Positions 9,990-19,416 of a DNA stretch of 64,000 bases are shown piece after piece. Positions within the stretch are counted from its first letter, which is position 1, and every line of letters begins with the position of its first letter. The notes under the pieces were generated by a model that was not told the DNA's origin, ran no database searches, and saw only the letters and a list, made by a program, of their open reading frames with translations. The stretch is from the NCBI RefSeq assembly GCF_001975705.1, contig NZ_CP015093.1, positions 3,852,501 to 3,916,500 of the forward strand, written 5' to 3'. The stretch is from Salipiger abyssi. Lineage in GTDB: Bacteria > Pseudomonadota > Alphaproteobacteria > Rhodobacterales > Rhodobacteraceae. Both the position numbers and the translations under genes were made by a program.

Positions 9990-12377
9990 ATGCTTCAGAT
10001 GAAGACACCGCCCCTCCGCGACGCCATTCTGCGCCATCTGACCTATTCCTTCGGCAAGGATCCCGAACACGCCATCCTCGAGGACTGGCGCATGGCGCTG
10101 AGCTATGCGGTGCGCGACCGGATCGTCGACGCCTGGTTCAAGGCCACGGGCAAAACCTATGACACCGGCGCCAAACGGGTCTATTACCTGTCGATGGAGT
10201 TCCTGATCGGGCGGCTGCTCGAGGACGGCATCGTCAATCTGGAACTGGTCGAAGAGGCAAAGGCCGCGCTCGCCGATTTTTCCAAGGATTATCACGAGGT
10301 GCTGGCCGACGAGCCCGACGCGGCGCTCGGCAATGGCGGGCTCGGCCGGCTCGCCGCCTGTTTCCTCGAAAGCCTCTCGACCATCGGCTGCCCGGCGCAT
10401 GGCTACGGCATCCGCTACGAGCATGGCCTCTTCCGGCAGAGCTTTGTCGACGGGCGCCAGGTCGAGCAGCCAGAGCTCTGGCTCAAGCAGCGCCACGCCT
10501 GGGAATTCGAACGCCCCGAGGTGCGCTATCGCATCGGCTTCGGCGGCCACATCGACACCCGCGGCGAAACCGTGCGCTGGTATCCCGCCGAAGAGGTCGA
10601 GGCAGAGGCCTTCGATACGCCCATCGTCGGCTGGCGCGGGCACTGGGCCAATACGCTGCGGCTCTGGTCGGGCCGCGCCATCCACCCGTTCGATCTCGAC
10701 GCTTTCAACCACGGCGATTACGCGCGTGCCGCCGCCCCCGAGGCGCTGGCGCGCACGATTTCCCGCGTGCTCTATCCCGACGACACCACCGAACAGGGCA
10801 AGGAGCTGCGGCTGAAGCAGGAGTATTTCCTGACCGGCGCCGCGCTACGCGACATCCTGCGCCGCTTCAACAACCAGTTCGGCGATCTGCGCAAACTGCC
10901 CGAAAAGGTGGCGATCCAGCTCAACGACACCCACCCGGCCATCGCCGGGCCGGAGCTGGTGCGCATCCTGCATGACGAGCGCGGCATCGAATTCGACGAG
11001 GCGATGGAGATCGCGCGCGGCACGCTTTCCTACACCAACCACACGCTGCTGCCCGAAGCGCTGGAAAGCTGGGACGAAACCCTCTTTGGCCGGCTGCTGC
11101 CGCGTCACATCCAGATCATCGACCGGATCGACAGCACGCATGCGGCCAAGAACCCCTCGCGCACCCAGTCGATGCGGGCCGATCATCAGGTCAAGATGGG
11201 CCAGCTCTCCTTTGTCATGGCGCATCACGTCAATGGCGTCTCGGCGCTGCATACCGAGCTGATGAAGACCACCGTCTTCGAAGAGCTGCACCGCCTGCAC
11301 CCCGAGCGCATCGTCAACGAGACCAACGGCGTCACGCCGCGCCGCTGGCTCCTTGCCTGCAACCCGCGCCTCGCCGGGCTGATCACCGAATCCATCGGCG
11401 AGGATTGGGTCGACGATCTCGAACAGCTCGAAAAGCTCGAACCCTATATCGAGGATGCCGGCTGGCTCGACCGCTACGCCCGGGTCAAGCGCGACAACAA
11501 GACCGAGCTGTCGAACTGGATGGGCCAGACCTACGGGCTGCATGTGAGCCCCGACATGCTCTTTGATGTGCAGATCAAGCGCATGCACGAATACAAGCGC
11601 CAGCATCTCAACATCCTCGAAACCATCGCCCACTGGCAGGAGATCCGCGACAACCCCGATGCCGGCTGGGTGCCGCGGCTGAAGCTCTTTGCCGGCAAGG
11701 CGGCGCCGGGCTATTTCTTTGCCAAGGACATCATCCGCCTGATCAACGACGCGGCGGCGGTGATCAATTCCGATCCGGTGACCGGCAAATATCTCAAGGT
11801 CGCCTTCCTGCCGAACTACAACGTCTCGCTGGCCGAGCGGCTCATTCCCGCCGCCGATTTGTCAGAGCAGATCTCCACCGCAGGCAAGGAGGCCTCGGGC
11901 ACCGGCAATATGAAATTCGCGCTGAACGGCGCGCCCACCGTCGGCACGCTCGACGGCGCCAATGTCGAGATCCGCGACCATGTGGGGGCCGAGAACTTCT
12001 TCCTCTTCGGCCTGACCGCCGAGGAGGTGGTCGAGCGCCGCAGCGTCGAAAACCATGCCTGGAAGGCGGTCGAGGCCGATCCGCGCCTCAAGCGAGCGCT
12101 CGACGCGATCCGCGAGGGCCGGTTCTCGCCGTCGGAGCCCGAGCGCTATCACGGCGTGGTCGATAATCTGCAAGGCGCCGATTACTTCCTCGTCTGCTCG
12201 GATTTCAGCGATTACTGGCGCGCGCAGCGCGAGGTGGATCAGGCCTTTGCCGAGCCCACGGGCTGGGCGCGCATGGCCGCCTACAACACCGCGCGCTCGG
12301 GCTGGTTCTCGTCGGATCGCACGATCCGGGGCTATATGTCTGATATTTGGCAGGCGAAGAGCCTGCTCGACATCTAA
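9990..12377 (+). CDS. glgP: Glycogen phosphorylase
   Basis: Releases glucose 1-phosphate from glycogen or maltodextrin non-reducing ends (795 aa, usual length). Family motifs run throughout: YYLSMEFLIGRLL (near 65), ALGNGGLGRLAACFLES, and the pyridoxal-phosphate site EASGTGNMKFALNG with the cofactor lysine at about K642. It opens the glycogen gene set, 95 bases after glk and 59 bases before glgB. A short inverted repeat ACACT/AGTGT (9943-9958) lies in its leader. Glycogen versus maltodextrin phosphorylase cannot be told apart from sequence alone, but the glg context favours glycogen. Confidence 0.95.
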   Translation: MLQMKTPPLRDAILRHLTYSFGKDPEHAILEDWRMALSYAVRDRIVDAWFKATGKTYDTGAKRVYYLSMEFLIGRLLEDGIVNLELVEEAKAALADFSKDYHEVLADEPDAALGNGGLGRLAACFLESLSTIGCPAHGYGIRYEHGLFRQSFVDGRQVEQPELWLKQRHAWEFERPEVRYRIGFGGHIDTRGETVRWYPAEEVEAEAFDTPIVGWRGHWANTLRLWSGRAIHPFDLDAFNHGDYARAAAPEALARTISRVLYPDDTTEQGKELRLKQEYFLTGAALRDILRRFNNQFGDLRKLPEKVAIQLNDTHPAIAGPELVRILHDERGIEFDEAMEIARGTLSYTNHTLLPEALESWDETLFGRLLPRHIQIIDRIDSTHAAKNPSRTQSMRADHQVKMGQLSFVMAHHVNGVSALHTELMKTTVFEELHRLHPERIVNETNGVTPRRWLLACNPRLAGLITESIGEDWVDDLEQLEKLEPYIEDAGWLDRYARVKRDNKTELSNWMGQTYGLHVSPDMLFDVQIKRMHEYKRQHLNILETIAHWQEIRDNPDAGWVPRLKLFAGKAAPGYFFAKDIIRLINDAAAVINSDPVTGKYLKVAFLPNYNVSLAERLIPAADLSEQISTAGKEASGTGNMKFALNGAPTVGTLDGANVEIRDHVGAENFFLFGLTAEEVVERRSVENHAWKAVEADPRLKRALDAIREGRFSPSEPERYHGVVDNLQGADYFLVCSDFSDYWRAQREVDQAFAEPTGWARMAAYNTARSGWFSSDRTIRGYMSDIWQAKSLLDI

Positions 12378-12436
12378 GCCGCTAACAGGCGCCGCCGGGC
12401 ATTGCAGCCCGCGCGGATCGCACTAAAGTCCGGGGC

Positions 12437-14620
12437 ATGACCGATGCAAATCACCCCACCGCCCCGGACTTTCAACGCCTGATCAACGGGCATCACGACG
12501 ATCCCTTCTCCATTCTCGGACCGCACTCGCAGGACGGCGCGCGCAGCGTGACCGCCTTCGATCCCGGTGCCCGCGAGATGTGGGCGGTGATCGGCGACAA
12601 GCCCCACCCGCTGGCGCCGGTCGACGGCGCGCCGGGAGTGTTTCGCGGCAAGGTGCCGGGCGATAAACCCTATTTCCTGCGCGGCGCCGCCGGCGGCAAC
12701 AGCTGGGAATTCGAAGACGCCTATCGCTTCGGCCCGGTGCTGGGCGAGATCGACGAATATCTGCTCGGCGAAGGCAGCCATCTGCGGCTCTGGGAAGCGC
12801 TCGGCGCCCATGTGATCGAGCATGAGGGCGTGCGCGGCACACAATTCGCAGTCTGGGCGCCGAACGCTAAGCGCGTCTCCGTCGTAGGCGATTTCAACTG
12901 GTGGGACGGGCTGCGCCACACCATGCGCCGGCGCGGCGCCACCGGCGTCTGGGAGATCTTTGTTCCCGCGGTCGGCGACGGCGCGCTCTACCGCTACGAG
13001 ATCGTCGGCCCCGACGGCCAGCTCCAGCCGCATAAATCCGACCCGGTGGGCTTTGGCTCCGAACACCCGCCCGCCAACGCCTCCATCGTGCGCGATATCG
13101 AGGGCTATGGCTGGTCGGATGGCGACTGGATGACCTCGCGCCAGGCGGCGCAGAACCGCGAGGCGCCGATCTCCGTCTACGAGGTCCACCTGCCCTCCTG
13201 GCGGCGCAAGGACTGGGGCCGCCCGATCTCTTACGTCGAGGCGGCGACCGAGCTGGTCGACTACGTCAAGGAGATGGGCTTTACCCATATCGAGCTGCTG
13301 CCGATCAGCGAATACCCGTTCGACGGCTCCTGGGGCTATCAACCCATCGGCATGTTCGCGCCCACCATCCGCTGCGGCCTGCCGCATGAGTTCCGCGATC
13401 TGGTCAATGCCGCGCACCGCGCCGGGCTGGGGGTGATCCTCGACTGGGTGCCGGGGCATTTCCCCTCCGACCCGCACGGGCTGGGCAAGTTCGACGGCAC
13501 CGCGCTCTATGAGCATGCCGACCCGCGCGAGGGGTTCCACAAGGACTGGAACACTCTGATCTACAATTACGGCCGGGCGGAGGTGTCGAACTTCCTGACC
13601 GCCAACGCGCTCTACTGGCTGGAGGAATACCATGCCGACGGGCTGCGGGTGGATGCGGTGGCCTCGATGCTCTATCGCGACTATTCGCGCCAGCCCGGCG
13701 AATGGGTGCCCAACAAGGATGGCGGGCGCGAGAATTACGAGGCCATTTCCCTGCTGCAACGGATGAACACCGCCACCTATGGCGAGAACCCGGGCATCGT
13801 GACCGTGGCCGAGGAAAGCACCGCCTATCCCGGCGTGTCGCAGCCGGTCGATCAGGGCGGGCTGGGCTTTGGCTTCAAGTGGAACATGGGGTGGATGAAC
13901 GACACCCTGGAATACGTCAAGAAAGACCCGGTCTACCGCCAGTACCATCACCACCAGATGACCTTTGGCCTGGTCTATGCGTTTTCCGAGAATTTCATCC
14001 TGCCGATCAGCCATGACGAGGTGGTGCACGGCAAGGGCTCGATGATCGGCAAGATGCCAGGCAGCGACTGGGAGAAATTCGCCAATCTGCGCGCCTATTA
14101 CGGCTTTATGTGGGGCCATCCGGGCAAGAAGCTGCTGTTCATGGGCCAGGAGCTCGCGCAGTGGTCGGAATGGAACCACGACGCCCAGGTCGACTGGGAT
14201 TGCCTGCAAAACCCGGCCCATGCCGGCATTCAGGCGCTGGTGCGCGATCTCAACCATCTCTACCGGGACACGCCGGCGCTGCATGCAAAGGATTGCTATG
14301 CGGACGGGTTCCAGTGGATCTGCGGCGACGACGCGCAGAATTCCGTTTTCTCCTGGGTGCGACGGGGAGCGCCCGGAGATCCCGAAGTTGTGGTGATCTG
14401 CAACTTCACCCCGCAAGAGCAAGGGTCGTATCGCATGGGGATGCCTGCGACCGGACGCTGGCGCGAGGCCCTGAACAGCGATGCCGAGATCTACGGGGGC
14501 GGCAATCGCGGAAACTATGGCGCCGTCGAGGCGCATGCGGGGGATCATCACGGTCAGCCGGCCTATGCCGACGTGACCATTCCGCCGCTCTCGACGGTCT
14601 ATCTGATACGGGACAGTTGA
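12437..14620 (+). CDS. glgB: 1,4-alpha-glucan branching enzyme
   Basis: Creates alpha-1,6 branches in glycogen (727 aa). N-terminal carbohydrate-binding/early-set domains (PFSILGPH; GTQFAVWAPNAKRVSVVGDFN) precede the GH13 barrel. Region I is DWVPGHFPSD, region II GLRVDAVASMLY has nucleophile D406, region III VAEES has E459, and region IV is ISHDEVVHGKGSM. The C-terminal all-beta domain ends PLSTVYLIRDS. It stands between glgP and glgC. Confidence 0.96.
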   Translation: MTDANHPTAPDFQRLINGHHDDPFSILGPHSQDGARSVTAFDPGAREMWAVIGDKPHPLAPVDGAPGVFRGKVPGDKPYFLRGAAGGNSWEFEDAYRFGPVLGEIDEYLLGEGSHLRLWEALGAHVIEHEGVRGTQFAVWAPNAKRVSVVGDFNWWDGLRHTMRRRGATGVWEIFVPAVGDGALYRYEIVGPDGQLQPHKSDPVGFGSEHPPANASIVRDIEGYGWSDGDWMTSRQAAQNREAPISVYEVHLPSWRRKDWGRPISYVEAATELVDYVKEMGFTHIELLPISEYPFDGSWGYQPIGMFAPTIRCGLPHEFRDLVNAAHRAGLGVILDWVPGHFPSDPHGLGKFDGTALYEHADPREGFHKDWNTLIYNYGRAEVSNFLTANALYWLEEYHADGLRVDAVASMLYRDYSRQPGEWVPNKDGGRENYEAISLLQRMNTATYGENPGIVTVAEESTAYPGVSQPVDQGGLGFGFKWNMGWMNDTLEYVKKDPVYRQYHHHQMTFGLVYAFSENFILPISHDEVVHGKGSMIGKMPGSDWEKFANLRAYYGFMWGHPGKKLLFMGQELAQWSEWNHDAQVDWDCLQNPAHAGIQALVRDLNHLYRDTPALHAKDCYADGFQWICGDDAQNSVFSWVRRGAPGDPEVVVICNFTPQEQGSYRMGMPATGRWREALNSDAEIYGGGNRGNYGAVEAHAGDHHGQPAYADVTIPPLSTVYLIRDS

Positions 14621-14636
14621 TATAAGTTTTACAATC

Positions 14637-14664
14637 GGTTGTCAGAACTCGGGGCACGACAACC
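14637..14664. promoter_or_regulatory. Inverted repeat in the glgC leader
   Basis: GGTTGTC (14637-14643) and GACAACC (14658-14664) are perfect 7-bp arms separated by 14 bases. They lie 23 bases before the glgC start, between glgB and glgC. It could be an operator or an RNA hairpin that adjusts glgC relative to glgB. The function is unknown. Confidence 0.4.
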
Positions 14665-14687
14665 TCTCAGCATGAAGAGGATCTGAC

Positions 14688-15953
14688 ATGCCATGGAGAA
14701 ACCAGAGGCTGGCGGGGCGGAGCATGGCTTTCGTCCTCGCTGGCGGGCGCGGATCGCGCCTGCATGAGCTGACCAATTACCGCGTCAAACCCGCCGTCTA
14801 TTTCGGCGGCAAGACGCGGATCATCGACTTCGCGCTGTCCAACGCGATGAATTCCGGCATCCGCAAGATCGCGCTGGCCACCCAGTACAAGGCGCATAGC
14901 CTGATCCGGCACGTCCAGCGCGGCTGGAGCTTTTTCCGCGCCGAGCGTCACGAGTTCCTTGACATCCTGCCGGCCTCGCAGCGGGTTTCCGAGGGCATGT
15001 GGTATCGCGGCACGGTCGATGCGGTGGCGCAGAATATCGACATCATCGACAGCTATGACGTGGATTACATCGTGATCCTCGCGGGCGACCACATCTACAA
15101 GATGGATTACGAGCTGATGATCCGTCAGCATGTGGAGACCAAGGCCGATGTCACCGTCGGCTGCCTCACCGTCGACCGCCCCGAGGCCAGCGCCTTTGGC
15201 TGCATGGCGGTGGACGACAAGGACCGCATCACCTCCTTCCTGGAAAAGCCGGTGGATCCGCCCGGCCTGCCCGACGATCCGGAAAAGACGCTGGTTTCCA
15301 TGGGAATCTATGTGTTCGACTGGAAATTCCTGCGCGAGCGGCTGGTCGAGGATCTCGACAACGACGCCTCCAGCCACGATTTCGGCAATGACATGATCCC
15401 CGAGATCGTCGCCAAGGGCACGGCCCAGGCGCATCGCTTCGAGGATAGCTGCGTGCGCTCGCGCCCCGGCGCGCCGGCCTATTGGCGCGACGTCGGCACG
15501 ATAGATGCGTTCTGGAAGGCCAATATCGACCTAACCGATTTCACCCCCGATCTCGATCTCTGGGACACGGACTGGCCGATCTGGACCTATTCCGAGCTGC
15601 TGCCGCCGGCGAAATTCATCCATGACGAGGAAGACCGGCGCGGCTCCGCCGTCAGTTCGCTGGTCACCGGCGGCTGCATCATATCCGGCACCGAGATCCG
15701 CGAGTCGCTGCTCTCGACCATGTGCCACACCAATTCCTATGCCTCGCTCTATCGCGCGGTGGCGCTGCCCTATGTCTATGTCTCGCGGCACGCGCGCCTT
15801 AAAAACGTGGTCATAAATCGTGGGGTACATATCCCCGAGGGGCTCGTCGTCGGCGAGGATCCCGAAGAAGATGCCAAATGGTTCCGCGTCAGCCCCGGCG
15901 GTGTGACCCTGATTACCCAGCGCATGCTGGACCGGAGAGAAGCCGAAAAATGA
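14688..15953 (+). CDS. glgC: Glucose-1-phosphate adenylyltransferase (ADP-glucose pyrophosphorylase)
   Basis: Makes ADP-glucose from glucose 1-phosphate and ATP, the committed and allosterically controlled step of glycogen synthesis (421 aa). The nucleotide-binding loop [11 protein letters not shown] begins at residue 15, followed by [28 protein letters not shown] and the C-terminal left-handed beta-helix. The upstream ATG at 14688 is preferred over the internal Met at residue 13 because AGAGG lies seven bases upstream. The stop overlaps the glgA start in ATGA. Regulation by glycolytic metabolites is typical of alphaproteobacterial GlgC, not visible here. Confidence 0.96.
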   Translation: MPWRNQRLAGRSMAFVLAGGRGSRLHELTNYRVKPAVYFGGKTRIIDFALSNAMNSGIRKIALATQYKAHSLIRHVQRGWSFFRAERHEFLDILPASQRVSEGMWYRGTVDAVAQNIDIIDSYDVDYIVILAGDHIYKMDYELMIRQHVETKADVTVGCLTVDRPEASAFGCMAVDDKDRITSFLEKPVDPPGLPDDPEKTLVSMGIYVFDWKFLRERLVEDLDNDASSHDFGNDMIPEIVAKGTAQAHRFEDSCVRSRPGAPAYWRDVGTIDAFWKANIDLTDFTPDLDLWDTDWPIWTYSELLPPAKFIHDEEDRRGSAVSSLVTGGCIISGTEIRESLLSTMCHTNSYASLYRAVALPYVYVSRHARLKNVVINRGVHIPEGLVVGEDPEEDAKWFRVSPGGVTLITQRMLDRREAEK

Positions 15954-17362
15954 CAAGAGTCCTGTCCGTGGCCTCGGAATGCGTCCCCCTGATCAAGACC
16001 GGGGGGCTCGCGGATGTGGCCGGCGCCCTGCCCGCCGCGCTGGCCCCTCACGGGGTCGAGATGCGCACGCTGCTGCCGGGCTACCCTCCGGTGATGCAGG
16101 CGATCACGCGGAATCACCAGGTGGCCGAATGGGACGATCTCTTCGGCGGCTTCGCGCGTGTCTTTCGCGGCAAGCTCGGCGAGCAGGTGGTCTATGCGCT
16201 CGACGCGCCGCATCTCTACGACCGCGACGGCGGCCCCTATATCGACGCGCAGGGCCGCGACTGGCCCGACAATCCCGAACGCTTCGCCGCGCTCTCCAGC
16301 GCCGCCGCGATGATCGCCGCCGACGGGATCGAGGGCTGGGCGCCGCAGGTCCTGCATTGCCATGACTGGCAGGCGGGCTTTGCGCCGCTCTATCTGCGCG
16401 AGCTCGGCGCCGGCGACCGGGTCGCCTCGCTGATGACGATCCACAATATCGCCTTTCAGGGCATCACCCGCGCCTCTATGATCTCCACGCTCGGGCTGCC
16501 GCGCTCCGGGTTTAACGAGAAGGGTTATGAATTCTGGAACAATATCAGCGCGCTGAAGGCCGGTCTTGTCTATGCGGATAAACTGTCCACCGTCTCGCCC
16601 ACCTACGCATCAGAGCTGATGACGGAGGAGTTCGGCAACGGGCTCGACGGTCTGCTGCGCGAGCGGCAGGAGGATCTGGTCGGCATCCTCAACGGCATCG
16701 ACGAGGCGCTCTGGACACCGCCCTACAAGACCCCCGTCGGCAAGGCCAAGCACCGCGCCGCCCTGCGCGAAGAGCTGGGCCTGCCCGACTGGCCCGGCCC
16801 GGTCTGCGTGCTGATCTCGCGGCTGACCTCGCAGAAAGGCCTCGACATCCTGCTTCAGGCGCTGCCCGCGCTGCTCGATCGCGGCGGCCAGCTGGCGCTG
16901 CTCGGCACCGGCGAGCGCGAGCTGGAACGCGCCTTCATGGCCTATGCCGAGGCGCATCCGGGCGTGGCCGTCACCATCGGCTATGACGAGGCGCTGGCGC
17001 GGCGGCTGGTCGCCGGCGGTGACGCCATCCTCGTGCCATCCCGATTCGAGCCTTGCGGCCTCACCCAGCTTTACGGGCTGCGCTATGGCACGCTGCCGCT
17101 GGTGGCGCTCACCGGCGGTCTCGCGGACACGGTGATCAACGCATCGCCTGCCGGATTGGCAGCCGGCGCGGCAACCGGGCTCCAGTTCCACCCGGTGACC
17201 GCGCAGGCCCTTGCGCAGGCCCTCATGAAACTGGTCAAACTCTATGAGGACCGTGCAACCTGGACCAAGATGATGAAAAACGCCATGGCGGCCCCGGTCA
17301 GCTGGGAACATTCCGCCGCCGACTACGCGACGCTCTACCGCGAGATGGTCAAAGCTGAATGA
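15950..17362 (+). CDS. glgA: Glycogen synthase, GT5
   Basis: Extends glycogen with glucosyl units from ADP-glucose (470 aa). The ADP-glucose-binding motif [13 protein letters not shown] is at residues 16-28, as expected at the N-terminus of GT5. The C-terminal Rossmann domain has [12 protein letters not shown] and the acidic motif [17 protein letters not shown]. The start at 15950 sits inside the glgC stop (ATGA), and its own stop overlaps glgX in the same way, so the genes are translationally coupled. Confidence 0.96.
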   Translation: MTRVLSVASECVPLIKTGGLADVAGALPAALAPHGVEMRTLLPGYPPVMQAITRNHQVAEWDDLFGGFARVFRGKLGEQVVYALDAPHLYDRDGGPYIDAQGRDWPDNPERFAALSSAAAMIAADGIEGWAPQVLHCHDWQAGFAPLYLRELGAGDRVASLMTIHNIAFQGITRASMISTLGLPRSGFNEKGYEFWNNISALKAGLVYADKLSTVSPTYASELMTEEFGNGLDGLLRERQEDLVGILNGIDEALWTPPYKTPVGKAKHRAALREELGLPDWPGPVCVLISRLTSQKGLDILLQALPALLDRGGQLALLGTGERELERAFMAYAEAHPGVAVTIGYDEALARRLVAGGDAILVPSRFEPCGLTQLYGLRYGTLPLVALTGGLADTVINASPAGLAAGAATGLQFHPVTAQALAQALMKLVKLYEDRATWTKMMKNAMAAPVSWEHSAADYATLYREMVKAE

Positions 17363-19416
17363 CCGGCCCCGAGATTCTGGCAGGACACGCCGCACCGCTG
17401 GGCGCCACGTTCGACGGCGACGGGGTGAATTTTGCCGTCTTTTCGCAACACGCCGAGGCGGTGACGCTCTGCCTCTTCGACGAACACGGCACCGAAAGCG
17501 CCCGCCTGCCGCTGCCCGAACGCGACGGCGATATCTGGCACGGCCGGGTGCCGGGGCTGACCCCGGGCCAGCTCTACGGGCTGCGCGCCGACGGGCCCTT
17601 TGCCCCGCGCGACGGCCACCGTTTCAACCCGGCCAAGCTGCTGATCGACCCTTACGCGCGCCGCCTCACCGGCCATCCGGTCTGGCACGATGCGCTGATG
17701 GGCGGGGCCGAGGCGCCGGACGAGCGCGACAGTGCCCGGTTCATGCCGAAATGCGTGGTCGAAGACCCGAGCTACGACTGGGGCCGCCACAGCGCGCCCG
17801 ACTGGCCGCTTGAGGAAAGCGTGATCTACGAGGCCCATGTGAAGGGCCTGACCAAGCGCTTTCCCGGCGCCGACCATGCCGGCCATTTCCTGGCGCTCGC
17901 CTCCGACCCGGTGCTGGAGCATCTGGTCAAGCTCGGCATCACCGCCATCGAATTGCTGCCCGTGCAGGCGTTCCTCAACGACCGCTTCCTGATCAAGAAG
18001 GGGCTGGTCAATTACTGGGGTTATCAGACGCTCGGCTTCTTCGCGCCCGAGCCGCGCTATCTCAGCCAGGGCCGGCTCTGGGAATTCCAGTACATGGTGG
18101 CGCGGCTGCATTCCGCCGGGATCGAGGTGATCCTGGATGTGGTCTATAACCACAGCTGCGAAGGCGACGAGAACGGCCCGACGCTGAGCTTTCGCGGGCT
18201 CGACAACCGCTCGTACTACCGGCTGCATGACGACAAGCGCTATTACATCAACGACACCGGCACCGGGAACACGCTGAACCTCGAACATCCGATGGTGCTG
18301 CGTATGGTGATGGATTCCCTGCGCTACTGGGCGACGACCATGGGTGTGGACGGGTTCCGCTTCGATCTCTGCTCGACGCTGGGGCGCACCTCCAACGGCT
18401 TCGATGCCAACTCGGCCTTCTTTAAGGCGATCCGACAAGACCCTGTTCTGGCGCAGAAAAAGCTGATCGCAGAGCCCTGGGATATCGGCCCGGGCGGCTA
18501 TCAGCTCGGCAGCTACCCGCCGCCCTTCGCCGAATGGAACGACCAGTATCGCGACGGCGTCCGGCGGTTCTGGCGCGGCGATGTCGGCCATGTGCCGGTG
18601 CTGGCCGACCGCATCACCGGCTCTGCCGGGCATTTCGATCACTCCGGCCGCGCGCCCACCGCCTCGGTCAACCTGCTCACCGCGCATGACGGCTACACCC
18701 TCACCGATCTGGTGAGCTATGTGGAGCGTCACAACGAGGCCAATGGCGAAGACAACCGCGACGGCCACGGCGAGAACTATTCTGACAACTTCGGCGTCGA
18801 AGGCCCTACGGATAATGAGGAAATCCTCGCCGCCCGCGCCCTGCGGCGGCGCAATATGATGGCGACGCTGCTGTTCAGCCAGGGCACGCCGATGATCCTT
18901 GCGGGCGACGAGCTGGGCAATTCGCAGATGGGCAACAACAACGCCTATGCGCAAGATAACGAGATCGGCTGGATCGACTGGGAAAATGCCGACGAAGAGT
19001 TCATGGCCTTCACCCGCGGGCTGATCAGCTTCCGCAAATCGCACCCGATCCTGCGGCAAAAGCGCTATCTGCATTCGCAACCGCGCAAGGTCGACGGCGT
19101 GCCCGATCTGTTCTGGTGGCGCCCGGACGGCACCGAAATGACCCGCGCCGACTGGACCAACGGCCATTTGCAGGTGCTCTGCGCCGAGCTGCGCATTGCC
19201 AGCGGCACGCCGCGCTATGCCCAGCGGGAAGAGGCGATCTATCTCGCCTTCAACGCCGGTGACGAGGTGCAGTTGACGCTGCCCGGCCTGCCCGATGGCT
19301 TTCGCTGGGTGCGCCATGTGGATACCGCACAGCCGCTGACCCCGGCGGAACCGATGGGGCTGAGCCTGAGCATGGCGGCGCATTCCGTGCTGGCGCTGGT
19401 GGAGGAACCGGGATGA
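17359..19416 (+). CDS. glgX: Glycogen debranching enzyme GlgX
   Basis: An isoamylase-type GH13 enzyme (685 aa) that removes short branches left after phosphorylase action. An N-terminal CBM48-like domain (GATFDGDGVNFAVFS) precedes the barrel. GH13 motifs are DVVYNHS, GFRFDLCSTLGR (nucleophile Asp), LIAEPWD (acid Glu) and TAHDGYTL. YWGYQTLGFFAPEPRY is typical of GlgX/TreX. The start overlaps glgA by four bases and the stop overlaps malQ by four. Confidence 0.95.
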   Translation: MTGPEILAGHAAPLGATFDGDGVNFAVFSQHAEAVTLCLFDEHGTESARLPLPERDGDIWHGRVPGLTPGQLYGLRADGPFAPRDGHRFNPAKLLIDPYARRLTGHPVWHDALMGGAEAPDERDSARFMPKCVVEDPSYDWGRHSAPDWPLEESVIYEAHVKGLTKRFPGADHAGHFLALASDPVLEHLVKLGITAIELLPVQAFLNDRFLIKKGLVNYWGYQTLGFFAPEPRYLSQGRLWEFQYMVARLHSAGIEVILDVVYNHSCEGDENGPTLSFRGLDNRSYYRLHDDKRYYINDTGTGNTLNLEHPMVLRMVMDSLRYWATTMGVDGFRFDLCSTLGRTSNGFDANSAFFKAIRQDPVLAQKKLIAEPWDIGPGGYQLGSYPPPFAEWNDQYRDGVRRFWRGDVGHVPVLADRITGSAGHFDHSGRAPTASVNLLTAHDGYTLTDLVSYVERHNEANGEDNRDGHGENYSDNFGVEGPTDNEEILAARALRRRNMMATLLFSQGTPMILAGDELGNSQMGNNNAYAQDNEIGWIDWENADEEFMAFTRGLISFRKSHPILRQKRYLHSQPRKVDGVPDLFWWRPDGTEMTRADWTNGHLQVLCAELRIASGTPRYAQREEAIYLAFNAGDEVQLTLPGLPDGFRWVRHVDTAQPLTPAEPMGLSLSMAAHSVLALVEEPG

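Noticed and set aside
12374..14551. Minus-strand open frame of 725 codons
   Set aside because: It mirrors glgB, which has all GH13 motifs in the other direction.
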